Below, in pieces: positions 44,816 to 52,477 of a stretch of DNA of 64,000 nt (positions are counted from its first letter, which is position 1; each line of letters starts with the position of its first letter). This stretch comes from Ardenticatenales bacterium (GTDB lineage: Bacteria > Chloroflexota > Anaerolineae > Promineifilales > Promineifilaceae), in contig JACKBM010000031.1 in the NCBI GenBank assembly GCA_020634575.1, positions 1-64,000 of the forward strand, in the 5' to 3' direction. Under the pieces are notes generated by a model. The model was not told where the DNA came from and did not search any database. It saw only the letters and a program-made list of their open reading frames with translations. The translations under genes were made by a program, and so were the position numbers.

Positions 44816-46600
44816 TCAGTTAACAATCGGCAAGCTGCTGATCGACACCGACGGGTTGAGGAAGTAAGCATTCATCCAGCCCTCCGTGCCATTGGCCAGC
44901 CGAACTTTGGCCCAACTACTGTTGCTATTGCGGCCCAGTAACTGCACCACCGTGCCAGAAGTGACAGCCGTCACAATATTGTTAGCCACCACCGGCGCCT
45001 GGCGCACATTCACCGCATAAGCATTGTAAACAACCGCCGTGGGCGTGCCGGTGCTGGGGCCGCCGCTGCTGCCCGGGCAGCTGTAACTGCCGGTCCAGAT
45101 CGGCATGGTCGCAACCGCCACAGCGCTGTTCAGGTACGCCGGCAAACCGCTCACCCAGGCCTGGCCCCCGTTGTAGGTCACCATGACCCAGCTACTGTTG
45201 GCCGAGCGATAACCGGCCAGGTTGAGCACCGTACCCTGCGGCACGGTGGTCAGGATGGTGTAACTCAGGCCGGGGCCGCAGCGAATGTTGAGCTGGGCGC
45301 TAACAACCACGCCCGTACCAGTCGCCGGCCCTGGTGTTGGCGATGGTGCGGGGGGCGGCGCGGCCAGTAGGGTCCAGCTGAGTTGGACCTGGGCGCCGCC
45401 AGTTGCCTCGTAATACTCCACCTTGAGCGGGATGTTGGCGGCCGTCAGCGTGATGTCGCCGGTAAACGTTTGGGGCGGATGGTCGGTCCAGGCGTCAATC
45501 AGAAGCTGATTATTCACCCAGACCCGCACGCCATCATCAGACGTCGCCGAGAAGCGGTAGCTGCCGGCGGCGAAGTTCTGGCTGCGCGTCCAGCGGGCCG
45601 AGAAATTGTCGCTGTTAATACCAGTGGCCGGCGAGCCATTACCCCAGTTGAAGTTGAGCTGGGCATCGTCGCGCACAAGCGCCGCATTGCCGGCAAGCGT
45701 CCGGTTGTTGAAATATTCGCCATGCCAATTGCCAGCGCTGCTGCTGCCGGTGCGCTGGTAACTCATCATCGCTTTGGCCCCGCCAACGTTCTCATAGAAC
45801 TCGACTTGCATTGTGTTGGAACCGGCCGGTAGATCAACATTCGCTTCATAGAACTGCCCCTGCGCCTCGTGCCATTCATTGATGGCGAGTTGGCCGTTGA
45901 TCAGCACCCGAATGCCGTCATCCGCCTGGGCCAGCAGTTGATAGCGGCCCCCTTCCAGCGTCACCGTGCGTGTCCACCGGACCGAAAAGTGCTCCGAGGG
46001 CACCTGGGCTGCGGGTGAGCCCACCCCCCAGTCAAAGTTGATGGCGGCATCATCACGCACGAGCACCGGCGTGCCGCTCAGGGTCATGTTGTTGAAATAT
46101 TCGCCCTTCCAATTGGCGATGGGCGGCGGCGCGGAGCCGCCAACCTGGGCCCATGTCAGCTTCGCGACAGCTTTGCCACCGGCTTCGTAATACTCCACTT
46201 TTAGGCTGTGGTCGCCGGCAGTGAGGGAACGGTCAGCACTCAGACTATGCACCTGGCTATCCGTCCAGGAATCAATCACCAGGGCGCCATCGACCCAGAC
46301 ACGTAGGCCATCATCCATGGTGGCGGTGAAACGGTAGGTGGCAGCGGCCGGAACATTGATGGTTCGCGTCCAGCGGGCGGAAAACTCATCCTTCTGAACG
46401 GCCGGGTCAGGGGCATTGTCGCCCCAATCATGGTCCAGGTTGGTTTCCGTACGAGTCAAAACCGGGTTGCCGCTCAGCGTCCGGTTGTTCCAGTAAGACG
46501 CCTGCCAGGCACTGTCCGCCGCTGGCGCTGCCTGTACCAATGTCAGCAGTAAAAAAAGAAACAGGGACAGCCCCACATATTTAAAATAGTGACGAGACAT
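44816..46600 (-). CDS. Secreted protein with three PA14 domains and two SH3 domains
   Basis: 594 residues from ATG 46600 behind AAGGAG. A signal peptide (LSLFLFLLLTLVQAAPAA) is followed by three tandem PA14-like domains (roughly 30-150, 155-275, 285-405), each with W...Y(W/F)NN.(T/M)L.G, FSARWTR or FSVRWTR, and DDG.RV.(V/I)(D/N). Then comes a Pro linker (PPPAPSPTPGP) and two SH3b domains (~415-490 and ~510-590; YRSANSSWVMV, RNSNSSWAKV). PA14 modules bind carbohydrates in many proteins. Probably a surface or matrix glycan-binding protein. Confidence 0.85.
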   Translation of the reverse strand: MSRHYFKYVGLSLFLFLLLTLVQAAPAADSAWQASYWNNRTLSGNPVLTRTETNLDHDWGDNAPDPAVQKDEFSARWTRTINVPAAATYRFTATMDDGLRVWVDGALVIDSWTDSQVHSLSADRSLTAGDHSLKVEYYEAGGKAVAKLTWAQVGGSAPPPIANWKGEYFNNMTLSGTPVLVRDDAAINFDWGVGSPAAQVPSEHFSVRWTRTVTLEGGRYQLLAQADDGIRVLINGQLAINEWHEAQGQFYEANVDLPAGSNTMQVEFYENVGGAKAMMSYQRTGSSSAGNWHGEYFNNRTLAGNAALVRDDAQLNFNWGNGSPATGINSDNFSARWTRSQNFAAGSYRFSATSDDGVRVWVNNQLLIDAWTDHPPQTFTGDITLTAANIPLKVEYYEATGGAQVQLSWTLLAAPPPAPSPTPGPATGTGVVVSAQLNIRCGPGLSYTILTTVPQGTVLNLAGYRSANSSWVMVTYNGGQAWVSGLPAYLNSAVAVATMPIWTGSYSCPGSSGGPSTGTPTAVVYNAYAVNVRQAPVVANNIVTAVTSGTVVQLLGRNSNSSWAKVRLANGTEGWMNAYFLNPSVSISSLPIVN

Positions 46601-46778
46601 TTTTCTCCTTAGGAGCAGGATGGAACTGACACACCCTATGCCCACAGGTAATATGATAAGAAATGCCGTTGGCGCGGGGATCAGCCGAATGAAGGTAGCT
46701 GGCTACGTCTTTTGACGGGCGGGCAAGGCGGCCCACAGATTACGTCATTTGACGGATTAAACGGGCAAACCATAAGCC

Positions 46779-46784
46779 TATAAT
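46779..46784 (+). promoter_or_regulatory. Consensus -10 box upstream of the small basic protein
   Basis: TATAAT, perfect -10 consensus, about 65 bases before ATG 46850. The -35 is not clear (TTAAAC at 46758 would give 15 bases; TTGACG at 46749 gives 24). Confidence 0.45.
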
Positions 46785-46849
46785 GCTTTCTGTTCGGACT
46801 TTAGGACGAACCCAGATAATCTGAATTTCACCCAACGAGGATAAAGAAA

Positions 46850-46975
46850 ATGGCCAACCGTCAGGGGCAGAAAAAAGCGCCCAAACCGAAAGCAAAACCG
46901 GCACCAGTAGCGCAGCAACCTGCAGCCACCCAGACCAAAAAGGGGAATACCCCGGCCAAAAAGGGTGGTCGCTAG
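46850..46975 (+). CDS. 41-residue basic Lys/Pro/Ala-rich protein
   Basis: ATG 46850 to TAG 46975. The product is very basic: MANRQGQKKAPKPK at the start and NTPAKKGGR at the end, with Ala/Pro/Gln in between and no hydrophobic segment. GAGG lies nine bases before the ATG, a TATAAT box is upstream, and a perfect terminator follows 17 bases after the stop, so a real, independently transcribed gene is likely despite the length. It may bind RNA, DNA or ribosomes; that is inferred from charge only. Confidence 0.65.
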   Translation: MANRQGQKKAPKPKAKPAPVAQQPAATQTKKGNTPAKKGGR

Positions 46976-46992
46976 GTTGAAGCGATAACAGC

Positions 46993-47026
46993 AAAAAAAG
47001 AGGGAGCAGTTGCTCCCTCTTTTTTT
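46993..47026. terminator. Bidirectional Rho-independent terminator
   Basis: AAAAAAAGAGGGAGCA (46993-47008) pairs perfectly with TGCTCCCTCTTTTTTT (47011-47026), giving a T run in both directions. It serves the small basic-protein gene (plus) and the flavin monooxygenase gene (minus, ending at 47049). Confidence 0.93.
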
Positions 47027-47048
47027 GCCTGTAACCGTCTTGTTGACG

Positions 47049-48188
47049 TCAAAAGTCGAGTTTGTACAGCGCCTCGGCCTGCCGCTGGCCCAGGCTGGCC
47101 GGGACCAGGCGGAAAGCGGTATTGCGCAAGAAGCGGGCCGGCGCCGAGGTCAGGTGAGCCAATTGGCCAATGCGCCAGGCCTGGCTGGCGATCCGCTGGG
47201 CGCGCGGCCGGCGGCCGGCCTGGTAAGCCGCCAGCGCCGCCTCGACCGTCGGCTTCTCCGCCAGCAGCCGGGCCAGGAAGTAACCATCCTCAATCGCCTG
47301 GGCACCGCCCTGGCCCAGGTTGGGCGTCATGGCGTGGGCGGCGTCGCCCAGAAGCACGACGCGGCCCGCGTACCAACGCTTTTGCGGCAAGATGTCCTTC
47401 AGGGGAACCAGGATAATTTGGGCCGGATCCGTGTGCGCCAGGATATCAGCGACGGGGTCAGGGAAAGCAGCGTACGCCTGCTGCAGGGCCGCCAGCGGTT
47501 CAGCGCCACCGAAGATGGGCTCCGGCGCGGCGATGGGCGCGAACCAGTAGACTTTGTCTGGCGTCACCGGGGAGTAGCCAAAGCGATAAATGCCACCCCA
47601 GATTTCGCGAACGACGGTGTGCTGACCGGCCGGTAGCCTTACATCCGCCACCCCCAGAAAACAGCGCTGACCCGAATCACGCAGCTGCACACCAGGGGCA
47701 ACCTGGTCCCGCACCACAGAACGCAACCCATCGGCGCCAATGAGCAGATCGGCGGCGGCCGTGCTGCCATCGGCAAATGTGACGGTCACGCCGGCTTCAG
47801 CTTGCTGGACCGCCACACAGCGTTTGCCCAGTTGGATGCTCTCGGCCGGCAGGGCCGCGGCCAACGTGGCCTGGAGGTCAGCGCGAAGGATGGAAGTGGT
47901 AGTGCGGCCAAAATGGGCTTTGACGGCGGCCAGGTCGATGGCCTGTAACCGGCCGGTTGCCCGGTCATGAACCTCAATGGCGGTCAACTCAATGCCTAGC
48001 GCCACCAGAGCCTCAGCCAGTCCCAACCGCTCCAGCACCAGCATCGCATTGGTGGGCAACCAGATCCCCTTGCCCACCGGCTCCAGCGAGGGCGCTGCTT
48101 CATACACCAACGGGGCAAACCCGGCCTGCCGCAAGGCCACAGCCGTGGTCAGACCGCCAATGCCGCCGCCGACAATCATAATCTTCAT
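47049..48188 (-). CDS. FAD-dependent monooxygenase
   Basis: 379 residues, group A flavoprotein hydroxylase. The GxGxxG of the Rossmann fold is at the N terminus (IVGGGIGGLTTAVAL), the DG motif in LLIGADGLRSVVRDQ, and the GD motif in VVLLGDAAHAMTPNLGQGGAQAIEDG. Such enzymes use NAD(P)H and O2 to hydroxylate aromatic or related compounds. No pathway genes lie next to it. It sits upstream of the shared terminator. Confidence 0.9.
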   Translation of the reverse strand: MKIMIVGGGIGGLTTAVALRQAGFAPLVYEAAPSLEPVGKGIWLPTNAMLVLERLGLAEALVALGIELTAIEVHDRATGRLQAIDLAAVKAHFGRTTTSILRADLQATLAAALPAESIQLGKRCVAVQQAEAGVTVTFADGSTAAADLLIGADGLRSVVRDQVAPGVQLRDSGQRCFLGVADVRLPAGQHTVVREIWGGIYRFGYSPVTPDKVYWFAPIAAPEPIFGGAEPLAALQQAYAAFPDPVADILAHTDPAQIILVPLKDILPQKRWYAGRVVLLGDAAHAMTPNLGQGGAQAIEDGYFLARLLAEKPTVEAALAAYQAGRRPRAQRIASQAWRIGQLAHLTSAPARFLRNTAFRLVPASLGQRQAEALYKLDF

Positions 48189-48233
48189 CGCTCTTCCCCT
48201 AGCTCACTTGAATATCGTGACCAGGCTACCCGG

Positions 48234-48737
48234 TCAGACCGCCAAGAGCGCTTCCAGAGCGGCCAGATGTTCACCAAAGTGATGCACCGTATTGCTGTAA
48301 ACCTTGTCCATGGCGAGATAGTCGGGAGCTACGCCCGGTTCAGCCGGCAGGTAGGCGCTGTACGGGCGGGCCATATCGGCGTCTGTCAGCGGTTCCAGCA
48401 GTTGCAGAAGTTCTGCATGGGTCGCCCGCAGCTGGGCGATGGCTTCTGTAAGGGAAATCGCCTGCGCTTGCTGCCAGAGCGCCGCATTGACTTCGTCCTC
48501 GCCGCCCTCTTCATAGGTGGTTTCCGTGACACCCAACCCCAGGTGGCGCGGCTTTCCCTGCAACATGAAGACAACCGAGCGCTCCCAGCGCAGCAAATGG
48601 ACCAGGTGATCCCGCGCATTCCAGCCCTCGGCAGGTGCTGTTTTCTCTGGGCTGTCGATCAGCCGGTCCAATAGCGCCGCCAGCCGCTGCCAGCTCGCCG
48701 CAATTTCGGCCAATAAGGCTGCTTTACTCGTTACCAT
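48234..48737 (-). CDS. ClbS/DfsB family DinB-like protein
   Basis: 167 residues from ATG 48737, behind GGAGAAAGGTG. It has the four-helix DinB pattern with W(N)ARDHLVHLLRWE and a C-terminal VHHFGEHLAALEALL. ClbS/DfsB relatives protect against DNA-damaging metabolites or act as thiol transferases; the substrate is unknown here. It is the first of three DinB-fold genes in this region (also 53798 and 60719). Confidence 0.78.
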   Translation of the reverse strand: MVTSKAALLAEIAASWQRLAALLDRLIDSPEKTAPAEGWNARDHLVHLLRWERSVVFMLQGKPRHLGLGVTETTYEEGGEDEVNAALWQQAQAISLTEAIAQLRATHAELLQLLEPLTDADMARPYSAYLPAEPGVAPDYLAMDKVYSNTVHHFGEHLAALEALLAV

Positions 48738-48875
48738 CACCTTTCTCCCGGCCGCAAACAACGGCAGACAGCACCATATTAGCCTATGGTGAGGCGGCGG
48801 GCATCTATGCGTGTTGTGGTTTGCTGGTGAAACGGGGATGTGGCGGATTACTTCGGTGGGGAACTGAGCATGGCT

Positions 48876-48970
48876 GGCGACCGGCCGGTTGCCGGTCGCC
48901 CTGCCATCTACCCGGCAGAGTGACGCTCTGCCGGCCGTGTTTCATTCGCTAACGCCCGGACGGGCGCGTT
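48876..48970. repeat. Three successive stem-loops in an intergenic region
   Basis: Stem 1: GGCGACCGG (48876-48884) / CCGGTCGCC (48892-48900), containing an ACCGGCCGGT copy. Stem 2: CCGGCAGAG (48912-48920) / CTCTGCCGG (48926-48934). Stem 3: AACGCCCG (48951-48958) / CGGGCG-c-GTT (48961-48970). They lie after the end of the protoglobin gene. No T runs follow, so they could protect mRNA ends or act as a terminator cluster. Confidence 0.5.
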
Positions 48971-48978
48971 TGCCTGGG

Positions 48979-49545
48979 CTACATTGCCTGGCGCGCTTCG
49001 GCCAGCATGTCATCTACGGCAAAGCCAACCTGGCGGGAGACCAGCGCCTTGCTTTGCCCGGTCGCCCGCTCCATCGCCTCGAGGAAGCTCTGGAAATAGC
49101 CTTCAGCAATCAGGCCGGCAATGACGTCGGTCACACGCTTAAAAGCATGAAAGACCTCGATGGCCTGCTCCTGGGGGAACGCTTCCAGGCAATTGGCCAG
49201 GAACAGCTGCTGCACCCGGCTCATCATCCCCATCATGAACGGATTGCTGATGCCGCGAGGAATATGGACCAGGCCGACAAACCATTGCCATTGCCAAAAA
49301 CGCTCATCAATCTGCCCTTCGGCAACGTAATCATACCAGTTGCGCAGCGTATCTTCGCGGGCCGGCCGCTCGCCGTCGCGGAACACCTTCGCGGTCGAGC
49401 TGTAGCCATAAAGCATGTCGTAGAAGGCCTGGGTGACCTCTTCTTTCCATTGTTGCGTGGTCGCACTGACACTGCTTAAAGTTTGGGCATCGGCGTCCGT
49501 ATAGCCGGTTAGATGAATAAGATCCTGTAATACTTGCTGTTCCAT
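48979..49545 (-). CDS. Protoglobin-family heme protein
   Basis: 188 residues, the usual size of a single-domain protoglobin. The proximal heme His fits GLVHIPRGISNPF (residue ~94), with the Trp/Tyr-rich segment NWYDYVAEGQIDERFW before it and a helical C terminus. Protoglobins bind O2, CO and NO; some act as sensors when fused to other domains, but here the domain stands alone. It has GAGAGGGAAAC before the ATG. Confidence 0.8.
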   Translation of the reverse strand: MEQQVLQDLIHLTGYTDADAQTLSSVSATTQQWKEEVTQAFYDMLYGYSSTAKVFRDGERPAREDTLRNWYDYVAEGQIDERFWQWQWFVGLVHIPRGISNPFMMGMMSRVQQLFLANCLEAFPQEQAIEVFHAFKRVTDVIAGLIAEGYFQSFLEAMERATGQSKALVSRQVGFAVDDMLAEARQAM

Positions 49546-49685
49546 GTTTCCCTCTCAAGGTAAAAAACGCGCTTGGATATTCCGTCACATCTGGGGGGGT
49601 CTGAAACCAAACAGGCCGTCGACCGGCGCGTTTGAGACATCATAGCAAATTTAGAGGACCTGCGGACTAGGAGAGAAGTCCGGTC

Positions 49686-50585
49686 TTAGGAGCTGGCTGC
49701 CAGCGTCTGGCAACGAGCCAGCAGCCAATCTACATCCATAGGATTCAGGCCGGCAGCAACCTCGTAGATTTCCTGCAGGCCCTGGCGGAGCTGGTAGCAG
49801 CGGATCCGCTCACGCCCGCCCGGCTGCGTGGTCACCTCGTCCCGCAGGCGGGTCAGCAACGGCATCAAACCCTGCTCTTCCCAGAACAACAACCCGGCCA
49901 CATCGTAGAGCGGATCGCCATACATGGCTCGATCCCAATCGATTAGCGCCGTGATTTGTTCGCCATCAGTCAGGATGTTATAGCCGCCCAGATCACCATG
50001 GATGAGGTGGCGGATTTCTGGACAGGCCGGGGCCAGCCACTCGATCTGAGCCAAGAGGGGTTCGATAGCGGCCAGCGGCAACTTGTCAGCAAGCGCAGCC
50101 CAATCGTACCGGGACGGGTCACGCAGACCGCGCAAAAAGTCAGCCCAGCGACGATAGGGGCCCTGACCGGCACCATCGAACCAGCCGTAACCAGTGGTGC
50201 CCGCCAGATCGGTATTCGCGACTGTTATCAGCAGGGTCAGCAGCTGCTCGACCAATCTGTCCACCTGACTGGGCATCAGGTCAGTCAGGCGGACGCCTGC
50301 CGCAAGACGGGAAAGACAATAAGCGTGGACCGCATCGATCTGGCCCACCGCCAGCACTTCGGGCACCGGCAAATCCGGACCGGTCAGCCGCTGGCTGACA
50401 AAAGCATCTTTTTGGAACCCCTCCAGCCGCCGGTTGACGCGCAGGACGCGTTGCTGGCCAGCCTGGGTGAAAGCAAAAGCCTGGGAGGCCAACCCTTCCT
50501 GCAAGGGGCGGAAGCCAGCCAGCGCACCCCATTGGCTGATGGCAAACTGGCGCACGGCCGCCTTTGCCAGTGTCGTTTTACTCAT
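49686..50585 (-). CDS. APH-fold phosphotransferase
   Basis: 299 residues. The catalytic loop HLIHGDLGGYNIL (Brenner-like HGD....N) and the metal-binding IDWDRAMYGDPLYD are complete, and the N-lobe is present. Members of the APH family phosphorylate aminoglycosides, choline, homoserine, fructosamine or other small molecules, so a resistance call is not justified. It overlaps the upstream kinase of the same family by eight bases, so the pair may act on related substrates. Confidence 0.85.
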   Translation of the reverse strand: MSKTTLAKAAVRQFAISQWGALAGFRPLQEGLASQAFAFTQAGQQRVLRVNRRLEGFQKDAFVSQRLTGPDLPVPEVLAVGQIDAVHAYCLSRLAAGVRLTDLMPSQVDRLVEQLLTLLITVANTDLAGTTGYGWFDGAGQGPYRRWADFLRGLRDPSRYDWAALADKLPLAAIEPLLAQIEWLAPACPEIRHLIHGDLGGYNILTDGEQITALIDWDRAMYGDPLYDVAGLLFWEEQGLMPLLTRLRDEVTTQPGGRERIRCYQLRQGLQEIYEVAAGLNPMDVDWLLARCQTLAASS

Positions 50586-51474
50586 CTAACAGTTGCGCCA
50601 GGGCTCGTTGGGCCGCCGCCACCCCGCCCGGATTTGTATGCAAATAGTAAGGAATGAACATGGCCGCCTGGGCCAGCGCCTGGCCACGGCCGCGCGCCCA
50701 GGTTGCCTCGTCTACCGCCAGTTCACGACGAAACCAGTCACGGCTGGCGCCAGCAAACAGATTCCAGGCGATCAGCATATCCGGCGCCGGGTCGCCCACC
50801 CCCAGGCCGCTAAAGTCGATGATGGCGCTGACCTGCCCATCATGTACCAGCACGTTGCCGGCGAGCAGATCGCCATGAAACCAGACCGGCGAACCGGCCC
50901 ATTCCGGCGCTGCCAGCGCCTCCTCCCAGACTCGCAGGGCGGCAGCCGTGTCAATCAATCCAGCCATTTCCGCGATAGCGGCGCGGGTGTCTTCATCGCG
51001 CCACTGCAAGGATTGGCCCCGCAGCTCGTGCGTTACCGCGTCCGGCCCACCGTCAGTCGGGATCGCCTGCAGGGCCTGGATAAAGCGGGCCAGGTCGGTC
51101 GCCGCCTGCTTTGGTTCAGCCAGGATATCCAGCCGGGCAGATTGGCCCGGCAACCAACGATAGATCGCCCAGGACCAGGGATAACCGGCGCCCGGTTCGC
51201 CCATGGCCAGCTGCTCAGGCAGGCGCAGAGGCAAGTGGGGCGCCAGCCGGGGTAACCAATAGCGCTCTTTGTCAGCCTGTTCGGTGGCCCAATCGATGCG
51301 CGGCAGGCGAACCAGTAGCTCATCGCCAGCCCGGTACAGGGCATTGTCCGTGCCGGAAGAAGGCACCCGCTGGATGGGCAGGTCCGCCCATTGGGGGAAC
51401 TGGGCAGCGAGCAACTGTTGGACTAACGCGGCACTGGTCGGCACTTCGTTTTTGTGCATTTGGGTGGCAGTCAT
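50578..51474 (-). CDS. APH-fold phosphotransferase
   Basis: 298 residues from ATG 51474 (a GTG two codons upstream is possible). N-lobe with VPSSGTDNALYRAGDELLVRLPR, catalytic WFHGDLLAGNVLV and IIDFSGLGVGDPAPDM. This subgroup is often annotated as an aminoglycoside phosphotransferase-like protein, but the substrate is not inferable. It overlaps the next kinase gene by eight bases (stop at 50578, next start at 50585), consistent with one operon. Confidence 0.85.
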   Translation of the reverse strand: MTATQMHKNEVPTSAALVQQLLAAQFPQWADLPIQRVPSSGTDNALYRAGDELLVRLPRIDWATEQADKERYWLPRLAPHLPLRLPEQLAMGEPGAGYPWSWAIYRWLPGQSARLDILAEPKQAATDLARFIQALQAIPTDGGPDAVTHELRGQSLQWRDEDTRAAIAEMAGLIDTAAALRVWEEALAAPEWAGSPVWFHGDLLAGNVLVHDGQVSAIIDFSGLGVGDPAPDMLIAWNLFAGASRDWFRRELAVDEATWARGRGQALAQAAMFIPYYLHTNPGGVAAAQRALAQLLDE

Positions 51475-51506
51475 AAACACCTGTGTGTGGGTGAGGGGTT
51501 CCCCCC

Positions 51507-51553
51507 AACCCGACGGGTTGGTAGGGACCCGACGGGTTGGGGACCCGTCGGGT
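51507..51553 (+). repeat. CCCGACGGGTTGG tandem repeat, second site
   Basis: AACCCGACGGGTTGG (51507-51521), ACCCGACGGGTTGG (51527-51540) and the inverted ACCCGTCGGGT (51543-51553). They fill the spacer between the kinase start (51474) and the end of the VOC gene (51575). Same unit as at 15256-15287. Confidence 0.6.
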
Positions 51554-51574
51554 GCCGTAACCGTCGGGTAGTTG

Positions 51575-51955
51575 TTAGTTCATCTGGATGAGTTGCAGCA
51601 AGTTGCCACAGGTGTCGTCGATGACGGCCATGCTGACCGGACCGGCCGGTGTCAGCGGCTGCACAAAAACGACGCCCTCCGCCTGCAAGCGCGCACACTC
51701 AGCCTCCAGATCGTCGACCATAAACGAGGCCGCCGGGATGCCATCAGCCACCAGCGCCTGCTTATAGGGGCCGACGGCGGGGTGCTCGCTCGGCTCCAGC
51801 AGCAGCTGCACCCCATCGGCCTCATCCACAACCGTCAGCCAGCGGTGCTCACCCATCGGGATGTCCAGCTTCAGCTTAAAACCGAGCTTGTTGGTATAAA
51901 AGTCAAGCGCCTTACTCTGATCGTCGACAAAGACATTGGTAATGTAGATTCTCAT
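51575..51955 (-). CDS. VOC (glyoxalase/bleomycin-resistance) superfamily protein
   Basis: 126 residues, a single VOC protomer: two beta-alpha-beta-beta-beta halves (MRIYITNVFVDDQSKALDFYTNKLGF; then IPAASFMVDDLEAECARL ending in IDDTCGNLLQLIQ). Metal-ligand-type Glu/His cannot be assigned by eye. It overlaps the ArsR-type gene by four bases (ATGA), so it is likely under its control, typical of inducible detoxification modules. Confidence 0.88.
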   Translation of the reverse strand: MRIYITNVFVDDQSKALDFYTNKLGFKLKLDIPMGEHRWLTVVDEADGVQLLLEPSEHPAVGPYKQALVADGIPAASFMVDDLEAECARLQAEGVVFVQPLTPAGPVSMAVIDDTCGNLLQLIQMN

Positions 51956-52260
51956 GTTTTCTCCTCAAATTGTTTTAACCATTCATGCTGCATCAGGCTG
52001 GCCAGTGGTTGTTTGTTCAGGGTATGCAGTTTGGTGGTCCCCTGCCATTCAACCTCAATGATGCCAACCTCCTCCAGGGCCGCCAGATGACGCGAGAAGC
52101 CCTGCCGGCTCTGGCTGATATCAGACGCGCTCATCACGCGCGTATAAATCTCGAAGAGCGACTGGCGCTCGCGCCGAGCCAGCTCATCAATGATGTAGCG
52201 TCTGGTGGTATCAGCCAGCGCCCGTAACAGGCGGTTCAAATCGTCATCTGCGGCAGACAT
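51952..52260 (-). CDS. ArsR-type winged-helix repressor
   Basis: 102 residues from ATG 52260. The HTH is clear (LARRERQSLFEIYTR, then SQSRQGFSRHLAALEEVGIIEVEW), followed by a wing and a short C terminus. There is no Cys cluster for arsenic or cadmium, so the inducer is something else. The ATG is six bases behind CATAAT and the operator TTATGCAAC-n6-GTTGCATAA overlaps that box, so it probably represses itself and the downstream VOC gene. Confidence 0.87.
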   Translation of the reverse strand: MSAADDDLNRLLRALADTTRRYIIDELARRERQSLFEIYTRVMSASDISQSRQGFSRHLAALEEVGIIEVEWQGTTKLHTLNKQPLASLMQHEWLKQFEEKT

Positions 52261-52295
52261 GGGGAAATTATGCAACAAAGGTGTTGCATAAGCAA
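52261..52295 (-). promoter_or_regulatory. Leaderless promoter with ArsR-type operator
   Basis: On the minus strand TTGCTT (52295-52290), 17-base spacer, CATAAT (52272-52267), six bases, ATG 52260. A perfect nine-base inverted repeat TTATGCAAC (52268-52276) / GTTGCATAA (52283-52291) covers spacer and -10 box, the usual site for steric repression. Confidence 0.65.
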
Positions 52296-52402
52296 TGGGC
52301 AATTTGGGCAACCGGCGTGCGGTGCAATTACTGGCAGGGGAATTTGCCACAAAACTCGTGTCGGAAAAACGTGCCTGGCAACGTTGAGTGTATTACCAGC
52401 TA

Positions 52403-52461
52403 ACCTCCGGGAGGCCCAGTAGGCGTACGTCTCGACGATATCGGTAGGGCCTCCCGGAGGT
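52403..52461. repeat. 15-bp perfect inverted repeat, intergenic
   Basis: ACCTCCGGGAGGCCC (52403-52417) pairs perfectly with GGGCCTCCCGGAGGT (52447-52461) around a 29-base loop. It lies after the end of the B3/B4 gene (52478, minus strand) and before the ArsR promoter. No T run. It may be a terminator or a dispersed extragenic palindrome. Confidence 0.55.
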
Positions 52462-52477
52462 AGGCGGGGCTGGCTTT

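Noticed and set aside
49686..51474. Aminoglycoside resistance cassette
   Set aside because: The APH fold is shared by many small-molecule kinases and no resistance-specific residues or mobile context are visible.
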